Source of the DNA: Mesorhizobium sp. ZC-5
Lineage (GTDB): Bacteria; Pseudomonadota; Alphaproteobacteria; Rhizobiales; Rhizobiaceae
Assembly: GCF_025753855.1 (NCBI RefSeq)
Contig: NZ_JAOWPT010000004.1
Location: 355,871 to 419,870 of the forward strand
Length of the DNA: 64,000 nucleotides
Direction: 5' to 3'
Below the pieces are notes generated by a model that had not been told where the DNA came from, ran no database searches, and worked only from the letters and a program-made list of their open reading frames with translations. Both the position numbers and the translations under genes were made by a program. This document shows positions 17,407 to 24,704 of the stretch, piece by piece (position 1 is the first letter of the stretch; every line of letters begins with the position of its first letter).

Positions 17407-17925
17407 TCAATGCACAGCTTCACGCCGCTCGTAAACGGTATAGCGTGTCGCATGCGTATCCTTGTCGCTTGCCGGATACGTTTCGGTATTCACCGCCTCC
17501 CAAACCGCCGGATCGATCGACGGGAAACGCGTATCGCCGTCGATGTCGGCCAGCACATGGGTGACATAGAGCCGGTCGGCGAGCGCCAGGGCCTGCCGGT
17601 AGATCTCGCCCCCACCGATAACGCAGGCCTCGTCGGCGCCCGGCATGCAGCGGCCCCGCACCGTCGCAAGCGTGATGCCGTCCTCGAGCGAGGCCACCAC
17701 ATCGGCGCCCTCCGCACGGAAATTCGCATCGCGGGTGATAACGATGCTCGCCCGTCCGGGCAGCGGACGCCCGATACTCTCCCAGGTCTTGCGGCCCATG
17801 ATGATCGGCTTGCCCATCGTCGTCGCCTTGAAGCGCTTGAGGTCGGTCGAAAGCCTCCACGGCAGGCCGTTGTCGCGTCCGATCACCCCGTTTTCGGCGA
17901 TCGCGACATAGATCGCGATCTGCAT
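17407..17925 (-). CDS. folA: Dihydrofolate reductase
   Basis: DHFR (172 aa) reduces dihydrofolate to tetrahydrofolate with NADPH. Visible motifs are AENGVIGRDNGLPWRLSTDLKRFK (Met20-loop region and the acidic residue of the active site), KPIIMGRKTWESIGRPLPGR (NADPH binding), VIGGGEIYRQAL and DTRFPSID. I start at ATG 17925 (MQIAIYVAIAENG), where the fold begins; an upstream 33-residue extension in frame has no family support. thyA lies upstream on the same strand, and together they regenerate and consume the folate used for dTMP synthesis. Confidence 0.95.
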   Translation of the reverse strand: MQIAIYVAIAENGVIGRDNGLPWRLSTDLKRFKATTMGKPIIMGRKTWESIGRPLPGRASIVITRDANFRAEGADVVASLEDGITLATVRGRCMPGADEACVIGGGEIYRQALALADRLYVTHVLADIDGDTRFPSIDPAVWEAVNTETYPASDKDTHATRYTVYERREAVH

Positions 17926-18195
17926 TATCCGGCAGCCCCCGAAGCTGTGCAGTCCCGCTCGCGGTCGCGCGCCGCATCGATGCGGCAGAAAATGGAAAGG
18001 AACGAGCAAAACATCTGTCACCAAACGTATGAACTTGCGCGCGGACGCTATCCGCGACGGCGTCGCATCACAAGCTCTGAAAGATCATTTGTCCAGATAA
18101 CGGAACCATTTGCGCTCGCAGCCGTCGTCTATGCCGCAGGTCGTGGCATAGATTTGCGACACGCGCTCGAAACCGCCGTGCCTCGATTGTCCGGC

Positions 18196-18990
18196 TCATA
18201 CCGCGATCGGCGCGCGGATCGTCGCGTCGGCCGTGTAATTTTCCAGCCGGAAGTCCTCGAAACGGAATGCGAAGAGATTGTCGACGTCGGGATTGATCCA
18301 CATCGTCGGCAGCGGCTTCGGCGTGCGTCGAAGCTGTTCGCGCGCCTGCTCGAAATGGTTGGAGTAGAGATGCGCGTCGCCCAGCGTGTGGACGAAATCT
18401 CCGACTTTCAGCCCGGTCACTTGCGCCACCATCATGGTCAGCAGCGCGTAGGATGCGATGTTGAACGGCACGCCGAGGAAGATGTCGGCGGAGCGCTGGT
18501 AGAGCTGGCAGGACAGCTTTCCGTCCGAAACGTAGAACTGGAAAAGGCAATGGCACGGCGGCAGCGCCATCTGGTCGACCTCGGCCGGATTCCAGGCCGA
18601 GACGATCAAACGTCTCGAATGAGGGTTCTTGCGTATCTGATTGAGAAGATTCCGGATCTGGTCGATCTCACCGCCGTCTTCCGCCGGCCACGACCGCCAC
18701 TGCTTGCCGTAGACCGGGCCGAGATCGCCGTTCTCATCGGCCCATTCATCCCAGATGCTGACGCCGTTGTCGTTCAGATATTTGATGTTGGTATCGCCGG
18801 CCAGAAACCACAGCAGCTCATGGATGATCGATTTCAGGTGCAGCTTCTTAGTCGTGGTGACCGGAAAACCGCGGCTGAGGTCGAACCGCATCTGGTAGCC
18901 GAATACCGAGCGCGTGCCGGTGCCGGTCCGGTCGCTGCGATCGAAACCGTTTTCAAGGACATGGCTGAGGAGGTCGAGGTACTGGCGCAT
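18196..18990 (-). CDS. thyA: Thymidylate synthase
   Basis: ThyA (264 aa) methylates dUMP to dTMP using methylene-tetrahydrofolate. The length equals the E. coli enzyme and the nucleophile falls at the same number, Cys146, in [32 protein letters not shown], the [16 protein letters not shown] segment, [10 protein letters not shown] and the C-terminal MRAPIAV-type end (ATIRAPIAV) are present. It is followed 270 bp later by folA, the usual thyA-folA pairing. The gap contains no further gene that I can support. Confidence 0.97.
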   Translation of the reverse strand: MRQYLDLLSHVLENGFDRSDRTGTGTRSVFGYQMRFDLSRGFPVTTTKKLHLKSIIHELLWFLAGDTNIKYLNDNGVSIWDEWADENGDLGPVYGKQWRSWPAEDGGEIDQIRNLLNQIRKNPHSRRLIVSAWNPAEVDQMALPPCHCLFQFYVSDGKLSCQLYQRSADIFLGVPFNIASYALLTMMVAQVTGLKVGDFVHTLGDAHLYSNHFEQAREQLRRTPKPLPTMWINPDVDNLFAFRFEDFRLENYTADATIRAPIAV

Positions 18991-19118
18991 GCGCTCCGGC
19001 CGATTCGGGTGCTTCAGCCATCATAACGGAGGCAGGACGCGGGGGCCACGCCGGCCGCCCGCTCACGCACATCAAATTCTCGCCATCGAGGTGGCGAGCG
19101 TTCCGAACTGGCGCGCGA

Positions 19119-19430
19119 TCAGAGGGCGCCGAGTTTGTCGAGATGCTTGGCGACCAGATAGTAGAAGGTCACGCGGCTCTTGGTGTTGTCGGCCGACATC
19201 GTCTGGCAGACCTTTTCGATCGCCGAATCCGCCTTGGCGCCATCGCTGACACCGAGCTTCTTGCCCGCCCAATTGTCGCGGACGCGGCCGAGTTCCTTGG
19301 CATCGGTGCACGAAACCAGCGAGGAATCGCGATTGCGCAGCGCGATGCCCAGATGTTTCACGATCTTGTTGACCACATCGGCATTGGCGCTCGCATCGTA
19401 CTTCTTCACGTCTGCAAGATAATCGGCCAT
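19119..19430 (-). CDS. DUF2853 family protein
   Basis: This 103-residue acidic/basic helical protein fits DUF2853: MADYLADVKKYDASANADVV, IVKHLGIALRNRDSSLVSC, ELGRVRDNWAGKKLG and FYYLVAKHLDKLGAL. Members are small cytoplasmic proteins of unknown function found widely in alphaproteobacteria. It is transcribed away from the tmRNA gene. It has no membrane segment or signal peptide. Confidence 0.82.
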   Translation of the reverse strand: MADYLADVKKYDASANADVVNKIVKHLGIALRNRDSSLVSCTDAKELGRVRDNWAGKKLGVSDGAKADSAIEKVCQTMSADNTKSRVTFYYLVAKHLDKLGAL

Positions 19431-19597
19431 GGCAATTCCCCTCGTCGAAACGACAATTGACTACGATTGGTGAAATCGCCGTACCGGTACAACCTTGACG
19501 TTCGGGCTCTCCTCACCGGGTTGAAACCTTCTTTGGAGAAGTGTGCCAAGTCAACCCCGCATGGCTCTGTCGATTGCATGCCGGCGAACAATCGGCC

Positions 19598-19626
19598 TTT
19601 CAATTTGCCGCCGCACTCCCTATATT
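19598..19626 (+). promoter_or_regulatory. Probable tmRNA promoter
   Basis: TATATT at 19621-19626 is a good -10 box. A weak -35 (TTTCAA, 19598-19603) lies 17 bp upstream. The predicted transcription start near 19633 coincides with the 5' hairpin of the acceptor piece. This agreement between promoter and RNA end is the main support. Confidence 0.5.
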
Positions 19627-19632
19627 CCGTGC

Positions 19633-19965
19633 TGTCAGCTTGTCTGACTATGGCGATAAACTGCCGATGTAATAAGCCATTCGGACCCGGGGGCGGTACC
19701 CGGCGCCTCCACCAAAAACCGCTGCTTCATTGTGCGAGCGGCGGCTTTTGATGGGGGCGAAATAGGATCGACGAGGGTGTAAAGATCGGACTTTTGCCCG
19801 GCATTGTACCACCGTTATCGGGCTAACCTAGTAGTTGCAAACGACAACTATGCGGAAGCACGTCTCGCCGCTTAATGCGGTGCGATAGCTTCAATTCAAG
19901 TCCTAGGGGTTCGCACTTCTAGGCGGGGTTCGGAGGTACCTGGCAACAGAAACCTCCACTTTCTC
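19633..19965 (+). ncRNA. ssrA: Two-piece (circularly permuted) tmRNA
   Basis: The gene has the permuted alphaproteobacterial layout. The acceptor piece runs from about 19633 to the CCA at 19712-19714 (82 nt). It starts with a GTCAG/CTGAC hairpin and ends with a T-arm (CCGGG/CCCGG, 19687-19703) and acceptor strand CGCCTCC plus ACCA. After a 38-nt spacer the coding piece begins at 19753 with GGGGGCG, which pairs with CGCCTCC and includes the G3-U70 wobble recognised by alanyl-tRNA synthetase. The tag frame follows at 19837-19875. A GGAGGT/ACCTCC helix near 19932-19957 marks the 3' region; the exact end is uncertain. tmRNA with SmpB rescues stalled ribosomes and tags their products for proteolysis. 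Confidence 0.95.
19837..19875 (+). other. tmRNA proteolysis-tag reading frame
   Basis: The codons GCA AAC GAC AAC TAT GCG and so on encode ANDNYAEARLAA followed by TAA. The resume codon is GCA, preceded by TAGTT. The C-terminal LAA is the ClpX degron, and the AND-NYA part is the region bound by SspB in proteobacteria. The alpha-type SspB gene lies at 22902. Confidence 0.95.
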
Positions 19966-20086
19966 CCACGATACCCTCCCTTGATGCAGCAGAATCCGTC
20001 CGAGCACCCCGCTCGCTTTCTGCGTGCTCTCCTGCATCGCCCAATCCAATCCCAGCCATTTTCAAGTTTTGAAGGACCAGACAGAA

Positions 20087-20674
20087 ATGTCCGTTGATTC
20101 CGATCGTTTTTTTATCCTCACCGGCGGCCCGGGCGCCGGCAAGACCAGCCTGATCGAGGCCTTGCGGCGGAGGGGCTTCGCCGGTTCGGTCGAGGCCGGT
20201 CGAGGCGTCATCCAGCACCAGGTCGCGATTTCCGGTCCGGCGCTCCACTGGAACGATCCCGCCCTCTTCGCCGAATTGATGCTGTCGTGGGAGATGCGCT
20301 CCTACGACATGGCCCGCGACGAAACAGACGCCGTGTTCTTCGATCGCGGCATTCCGGAACTGACGGGCTATCTGAAGCTCATGGGCCTTCCGGTGCCGGC
20401 TCACATGCGCAAGGCCGCCGAAACCTTTCGCTACAACCGTCGCGTTTTCGCACTGCCGCCGTGGCGGGAGATTTTCGGCCAGGATGCCGAGCGCAAGCAG
20501 GATTTCGCCGAGGCGGTCCGCACATTCGAGGCGGTCACCGGCGCTTATCGCGAACTGGGATACGACCTTGTCGAGGTACCCCTCGCGCCGGTCGAGGAGC
20601 GCGCCGAATTTGTACTGACCACGGCCGGGCTTGGAAGCCAGGCGCCCTCGCCCGCCGATCATCTATTACCTTGA
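20087..20674 (+). CDS. AAA family NTPase (AAA_28-like)
   Basis: This 195-residue protein is a single P-loop domain: FFILTGGPGAGKTSLIEALRRRG gives the Walker A, DAVFFDRGIPE a nucleotide-kinase-like acidic motif, and FAEAVRTFEAVTGAYRELGYDLVEVP the C-terminal part. It resembles AAA_28 predicted ATPases or kinases found singly in many bacteria. The substrate is unknown. ATG 20087 is preceded by a weak purine site (GACAGAA); an in-frame extension back to 20024 is unlikely. A bidirectional terminator follows directly. Confidence 0.85.
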   Translation: MSVDSDRFFILTGGPGAGKTSLIEALRRRGFAGSVEAGRGVIQHQVAISGPALHWNDPALFAELMLSWEMRSYDMARDETDAVFFDRGIPELTGYLKLMGLPVPAHMRKAAETFRYNRRVFALPPWREIFGQDAERKQDFAEAVRTFEAVTGAYRELGYDLVEVPLAPVEERAEFVLTTAGLGSQAPSPADHLLP

Positions 20675-20678
20675 CGAC

Positions 20679-20715
20679 AAAAGCCGGCCGCGACGGTATC
20701 GCAGCCGGCTTTTTC
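20679..20715. terminator. Bidirectional rho-independent terminator
   Basis: AAAAGCCGGC and GCCGGCTTTT flank a 15-nt loop, with A and T tracts on both sides, between the convergent NTPase and MFS genes. It can act for both. Confidence 0.85.
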
Positions 20716-20727
20716 CGCGTAGATCAA

Positions 20728-21933
20728 TTATTCGGCCGGCGCTTCGGACGCTTCCACGCCGCGTCCGAGCGTGATCTGGGTCAGCGCGAAGGCGAGCACC
20801 GCGCAGGCGGCGATGGAAATCACCATCGGCAGCGGCTTGCCGTCGAAGAACAGACCAGAGACAGCCATCGCCGCCGCACCGGTGGCGAAATGCAGCGTCC
20901 CCATCAGCGCCGAGGCCGTGCCGGCGATCTCGCCATGGTCTTCCATGGCCAGCACCGACGTGGTCGGAATGACCAGTCCGAGGAAACCGTAACCGACGAA
21001 CAGCAGCGACGCGAGCACCGCCAGCGACTGCATGCCCGACGCCATCACCGCCAGCAGCGCAACCATCACCGTCGCGTAGCTCACCACCGCCACGCGCACC
21101 ACGCGGCGCAACCCGAAACGTTCGGCCAGCGTGCCGGTCAACTGCGACATGGCGAAGAAGGCGACCGCGTTGATCGAGAAGAACACGCTGTAGATCGACG
21201 GCGACACCCCGTAATGGTCGATCAGCACGAAGGACGAGTTCGACAGGTAGACGAAGAAGCTCGAAATGCCGAAGCCGCCGATCAGGGTAAGGCCGAGGAA
21301 ATTTCGGTCCTTCATCAGGTGTCGGTAGCCGGCCATGGCGCTGGCGAACGAGCTGCCTTCGCGATGTTCCGCCGGGCGCGTTTCCTTGAGCGAGGTGGCG
21401 AGCAGCACGACGGCCAGCACTGCTGCGATCGTGACGGCCCAGAACACCGCCCTCCAGCCGAAAGCCTCGATGATGAAGCTGCCGGTCAGCGGCGCCAGGA
21501 TCGGCGAGATCGAGAACACCAGCATCAGCATCGACATCAGCCGTGCGGCCTCGTTGCCGGTGTGCAGGTCGCGCACCACGGCGCGCGGCACCACCATGCC
21601 GGGGCTGGCGCCGAACCCCTGCAGCACCCGGAAGGCGATCAGCCACTCGATGGTCGGCGCCAACGCCGATCCGATGCTGCCGGCGACGAACAGGACAAGA
21701 CCGGCATAAAGCAGCGCCTTGCGGCCATACATGTCCGATAGCGGGCCGATGACGATCTGGCCGAAACCCATGGAGAGGAAGAAGACCAGCAGGCTCATCT
21801 GCACCGCGACGGTACTCGCCTGCAGGTCCGCGCCGATCGTCGGCAGGGCGGGAAGATACATGTCGATGGCGAACGGGCCGATGGCGGACAACAGTCCGAG
21901 CACAACCGCGAGGCGGAGGAAATTGGCAGTCAT
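20728..21933 (-). CDS. Bcr/CflA-type multidrug efflux MFS transporter
   Basis: This 401-residue major facilitator has about 12 membrane helices. The family hallmarks are FAIDMYLPALPTIGADL at the N-terminus, the loop 2-3 motif GPLSDMYGRKALLYAG, and RVLQGFGASPGMVVPRAVVRDL in helix 5 (drug/H+ antiporter motif C). It probably exports drugs or toxic metabolites. I start at ATG 21933 (MTANFLRLAVVLG), which has GAAAGA upstream; a longer frame to 22056 runs through the operator and is not plausible. The divergent TetR gene and the operator between them indicate local repression with a ligand. Confidence 0.92.
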   Translation of the reverse strand: MTANFLRLAVVLGLLSAIGPFAIDMYLPALPTIGADLQASTVAVQMSLLVFFLSMGFGQIVIGPLSDMYGRKALLYAGLVLFVAGSIGSALAPTIEWLIAFRVLQGFGASPGMVVPRAVVRDLHTGNEAARLMSMLMLVFSISPILAPLTGSFIIEAFGWRAVFWAVTIAAVLAVVLLATSLKETRPAEHREGSSFASAMAGYRHLMKDRNFLGLTLIGGFGISSFFVYLSNSSFVLIDHYGVSPSIYSVFFSINAVAFFAMSQLTGTLAERFGLRRVVRVAVVSYATVMVALLAVMASGMQSLAVLASLLFVGYGFLGLVIPTTSVLAMEDHGEIAGTASALMGTLHFATGAAAMAVSGLFFDGKPLPMVISIAACAVLAFALTQITLGRGVEASEAPAE

Positions 21934-22046
21934 GATTTTTCTTTCGGAACTGGATCGGTCTCGATACGGCATCGATCCAAGGACGTTTATCCCGCGAGGG
22001 TTCCGACACTTCCCTTGTCGAGACTCTCGTAGCGGTACGTCCAAAA

Positions 22047-22068
22047 AATTAGACACACTTGTCTAATT
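22047..22068. promoter_or_regulatory. TetR-family operator (perfect palindrome)
   Basis: AATTAGACA-CACT-TGTCTAATT is a perfect inverted repeat with 9-bp arms and a 4-bp centre, the size TetR dimers bind. It sits between the divergent tetR and MFS genes and overlaps the proposed tetR -35 box, so binding should give autorepression. Confidence 0.85.
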
Positions 22069-22086
22069 CGTCAAGCAGCCTTATCT
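22059..22086 (+). promoter_or_regulatory. Putative tetR promoter
   Basis: TTGTCT (22059-22064) and TTATCT (22081-22086) have 16-bp spacing. The expected start site, about 22093, is only a few bases before the ATG at 22097, where no Shine-Dalgarno sequence exists. The message may therefore be leaderless or nearly so. Confidence 0.45.
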
Positions 22087-22096
22087 TCTTTTTTAG

Positions 22097-22783
22097 ATGA
22101 GAGAGATTCCGAGACCCCAGTTCGACCAGTCCTTGCGCAGCCATAACGCCAAGCGCGTGTCGATCATAGACGCGGCAGCCAACGTGTTCTGCCGCGAGGG
22201 TTTCGGCGGCGCCAACATCGATCTTATCGCAGCCGAGGCCGGCGTTTCGCGGCAGACGGTTTACAATCACCACGGCGACAAGGAAAATCTGCTGTCGGCG
22301 GTGGTCAGCGAAATCACCGAGCGCTGCAATGCCCGCTCCTTTGCCGTGCTGGGCACGTTTCCGGACCATCCGGGCGATCTCGAGGCCGACCTTGTCGCCT
22401 TCGCCGTCCGGCTCAACAAGAACTGCCTGTGCGACCGCGACGGCAAATTCCTGCGCAAGCTGATCCAGACCGAGGGCGAGCGCAACCCGCAGCTCTTCGC
22501 CAGCTGGCGCAACGAGGGACCGGGCAAGATCTGGTCGGCACTCGCCGCGCGCTTTGCCCGCCTCGCCTTTTCCGGCCACCTGGAGATCGACGATCCGGAT
22601 GCGGCGGCGCGCCAGTTCCTGGCGCTGATCAACGCAGACCTCCAGTTGCCGATGCTGCTCGGCGAGCCGCTCGGTGAAGACCAGCTCAAGGCTTCGGCGA
22701 CCAGCGCCGTGCGCACCTTCCTGCGCGCATTCGGCCGCCGCGTCGCGGCGTCTTCGTCCGACGCGCCGGCGATACCCGCCTGA
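22097..22783 (+). CDS. TetR family transcriptional regulator
   Basis: This 228-residue regulator has an N-terminal helix-turn-helix: IIDAAANVFCREGFGGANIDLIAAEAGVSRQTVYNHHGDKENLLSAV, the classic TetR DNA-binding domain. The remainder is a helical ligand and dimer domain, with a TetR_C_7/AefR-like end (AARQFLALINADLQLPMLLG). It is divergent from a drug exporter, which it most likely represses. A 9+4+9 palindrome lies between the genes. The ATG lacks a ribosome-binding site. Confidence 0.92.
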   Translation: MREIPRPQFDQSLRSHNAKRVSIIDAAANVFCREGFGGANIDLIAAEAGVSRQTVYNHHGDKENLLSAVVSEITERCNARSFAVLGTFPDHPGDLEADLVAFAVRLNKNCLCDRDGKFLRKLIQTEGERNPQLFASWRNEGPGKIWSALAARFARLAFSGHLEIDDPDAAARQFLALINADLQLPMLLGEPLGEDQLKASATSAVRTFLRAFGRRVAASSSDAPAIPA

Positions 22784-22901
22784 TTCATCCCGTAACCGTC
22801 GACACTGGCGTTGGCACGAGCGCCGGCCGCGCTATATCCGGTTTACGACGGCCCCAAGCTTGATTACAGGTAGGGCATCGATTCACGAGGCTGCTGCCTA
22901 C

Positions 22902-23441
22902 ATGGCTGAAGACCATATCCGCTACGACATTCTGGCCCAGGAGGCGTTGCGCGGCGTCATGCGCAAGGTTCTGGCCGAAGTCGCGCGCACCGGTCTTCCC
23001 GGCAACCACCATTTCTTCATCACGTTTCTCACCGGCGCGCCCGGTGTGCGCATCTCGAGCCGGCTGCGCGAACGCTATCCGGAGCAGATGACCATCGTCC
23101 TGCAGTTCCAGTATTGGGATCTGAAGGTCACCGATGTCGGCTTCGAAGTCGGGCTTTCATTCTCGGACGTGCCGGAGAAACTGGAGATACCCTTCTCCGC
23201 GGTGCGTGGTTTCTACGACCCGTCGGTGAATTTCGAGCTGGAGTTCGAGGTGAAGCAGGACGAAGCCGTCGAGCTTCCGCCCGAGACGCCTGCCGAAAAG
23301 CCCGAACGGCTCGCCGCCAAGACGCCCAGGAAAGCCGAATCGCGCAAGAAGGCGGATGCCAGGACGCAGGAGGCCGCCGAGGCGGATACCGCCGGCAAGA
23401 GCGCAGATGTCGTCTCGCTCGACGCCTTCCGCAAGAAGTAG
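22902..23441 (+). CDS. sspB: SspB-family ClpXP adaptor (alpha type)
   Basis: This 179-residue protein is the alphaproteobacterial SspB. The folded domain covers residues 1-120 (IRYDILAQEALRGVMRKVL, GNHHFFITFLTGAPGVRIS, LQFQYWDLKVTDVGFEVGLSF). A long charged linker (KPERLAAKTPRKAESRKK...) leads to the terminal VVSLDAFRKK, a short conserved tail expected to bind the ClpX zinc domain. SspB tethers ssrA-tagged proteins to ClpXP. The tmRNA that writes the tag is 3 kb upstream. It is followed after 2 bp by DUF4169 and then an RHH gene. Confidence 0.93.
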   Translation: MAEDHIRYDILAQEALRGVMRKVLAEVARTGLPGNHHFFITFLTGAPGVRISSRLRERYPEQMTIVLQFQYWDLKVTDVGFEVGLSFSDVPEKLEIPFSAVRGFYDPSVNFELEFEVKQDEAVELPPETPAEKPERLAAKTPRKAESRKKADARTQEAAEADTAGKSADVVSLDAFRKK

Positions 23442-23443
23442 AA

Positions 23444-23629
23444 GTGGCCGAGGTCGTCAACCTCCGTCAGGCGCGCAAGCAGAAGGCGCGTGCGGCGAAG
23501 GAACAGGCGGCCGACCAGAACCGTGCGCTGCATGGCCGCTCCAAGGCCGAAAAGCAGCGTGACCGCCAGGTTGCGGAAAGCGCAAAAACCTTCCTCGACG
23601 GCCATCGCCGCGACAAGGACCGGCCTTGA
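23444..23629 (+). CDS. DUF4169 family protein
   Basis: This 61-residue, very basic protein starts at GTG and reads (M)AEVVNLRQARKQKARAAK, then QNRALHGRSKAEKQ and TFLDGHRRDKDRP. These are the features of DUF4169, which is regularly found next to fumC/sspB and an RHH gene in Rhizobiales. Function unknown. It is mostly helical and charged; nucleic-acid contact is possible but not shown. It is tightly packed after sspB and overlaps the next gene by 4 nt. Confidence 0.82.
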   Translation: MAEVVNLRQARKQKARAAKEQAADQNRALHGRSKAEKQRDRQVAESAKTFLDGHRRDKDRP

Positions 23630-23856
23630 GCCTGGTCCGCAAGCATTCCGTTTCCATTCGCGGCCACCGCACCAGCTTTTCGCTCGAACAACCTTTCCAC
23701 GACGACCTTCTCACTATTGCCGCCGAACGCCGCATGACGCTCGCGGCTCTCGTTGCTGAAATCGACGCGGCGCGGCCGCGCGAGGCAAACCTGTCCTCGG
23801 CGCTACGCATTCATGTGCTCGCCTGGGCCAAGCGAGCGGCCAGCCACCGACCCTGA
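23626..23856 (+). CDS. Ribbon-helix-helix domain protein
   Basis: This 76-residue protein has a ribbon-helix-helix fold: VRKHSVSIRGHRTSFSLEQPF (beta-strand), then FHDDLLTIAAERRMTLAALVAEID and SSALRIHVLAWAKR. RHH proteins of this type (RHH_4) are small DNA-binding regulators. It starts at TTG in a TTGA overlap with the DUF4169 stop, consistent with coupling. Its target is unknown. It closes the sspB-DUF4169-RHH operon. Confidence 0.8.
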   Translation: MSLVRKHSVSIRGHRTSFSLEQPFHDDLLTIAAERRMTLAALVAEIDAARPREANLSSALRIHVLAWAKRAASHRP

Positions 23857-23935
23857 CACCTCCAGCACAAGCTGGTTACACACGCCTTCTTTTGATAGTG
23901 GACTGGCGCGGGCGGCGAATAGACCGGCAAGACCA

Positions 23936-24667
23936 ATGACACAGAACATCTACGACAATCCGGAATTCTTCCAGAACTACAGCCAGTTGCCGCGTTCGGT
24001 CGACGGCCTCGACGGCGCACCGGAATGGCCTTCGTTGCGCGCGCTGCTGCCGCCCGTCGCCGGCCGCAACGTGCTCGACCTCGGCTGCGGCTTCGGCTGG
24101 TTCTGCCGTTGGGCCGCCCGCCAGGGCGCGGCCCGCGTGCTTGGCGTCGACGTGTCCGAGCGGATGCTCGCGCGGGCGCGGGCCGAAACCGGCGAAGCTG
24201 AAATTTCCTACCTCCAGGCCGATCTCGAACGTTTCGAGGCGTCGCCGGGCTCCTTCGACCTCGCCTATAGTTCACTCGCCGTCCACTACATCGAAAACCT
24301 GGCCGGGCTTTTGGCCAATGTTCACGCCGCGCTGGTTCCCGGCGGCAAGCTCGTTTTCTCCACCGAACATCCGATCATGACGGCACCCGCCAACCAGGGC
24401 TGGCATACGGATGCGGCGGGACGCCCGAGCTGGCCGGTCAACGGTTACCTCGACGAAGGCCCGCGCTCCACCGACTGGCTGGCCAAGGGCGTCGTCAAGC
24501 AGCATCGCACCATCGGCACCTATGTCGGCCTGCTCGTCGGCGCCGGTTTTGCCGTCACCCACATCTGCGAATGGGGACCCAGCCCGGAGCAGGTCGCCGC
24601 GCATCCGGAATGGGCGGCCGAGCGGGAGCGTCCGCCTTTCCTTCTTATGGCGTGCGATCGCCCCTAG
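23936..24667 (+). CDS. Class I SAM-dependent methyltransferase
   Basis: This 243-residue enzyme begins MTQNIYDNPEFFQNYSQLPR. Motif I is VLDLGCGFGWFCRWAA, the acidic motif II GVDVSERML, motif III YLQADLERFE, and the post-motif FDLAYSSLAVHYIENL. This is a Methyltransf_11 type. The N-terminus and length match a family of small-molecule methyltransferases in Rhizobiales of unknown substrate. It stands alone downstream of the sspB operon, with a gap of 79 bp. Confidence 0.88.
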   Translation: MTQNIYDNPEFFQNYSQLPRSVDGLDGAPEWPSLRALLPPVAGRNVLDLGCGFGWFCRWAARQGAARVLGVDVSERMLARARAETGEAEISYLQADLERFEASPGSFDLAYSSLAVHYIENLAGLLANVHAALVPGGKLVFSTEHPIMTAPANQGWHTDAAGRPSWPVNGYLDEGPRSTDWLAKGVVKQHRTIGTYVGLLVGAGFAVTHICEWGPSPEQVAAHPEWAAERERPPFLLMACDRP

Positions 24668-24704
24668 TTCTCCCCGCCAAGAGCTGGGGGCCACTCGGGC
24701 CAGC

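Noticed and set aside
18068..18195. Short minus-strand frame between thyA and folA ending with CERKWFRYLDK
   Set aside because: It has no ATG, a GTG start gives only about 25 codons, and no ribosome site is visible. It may be a decayed gene end but cannot be supported.
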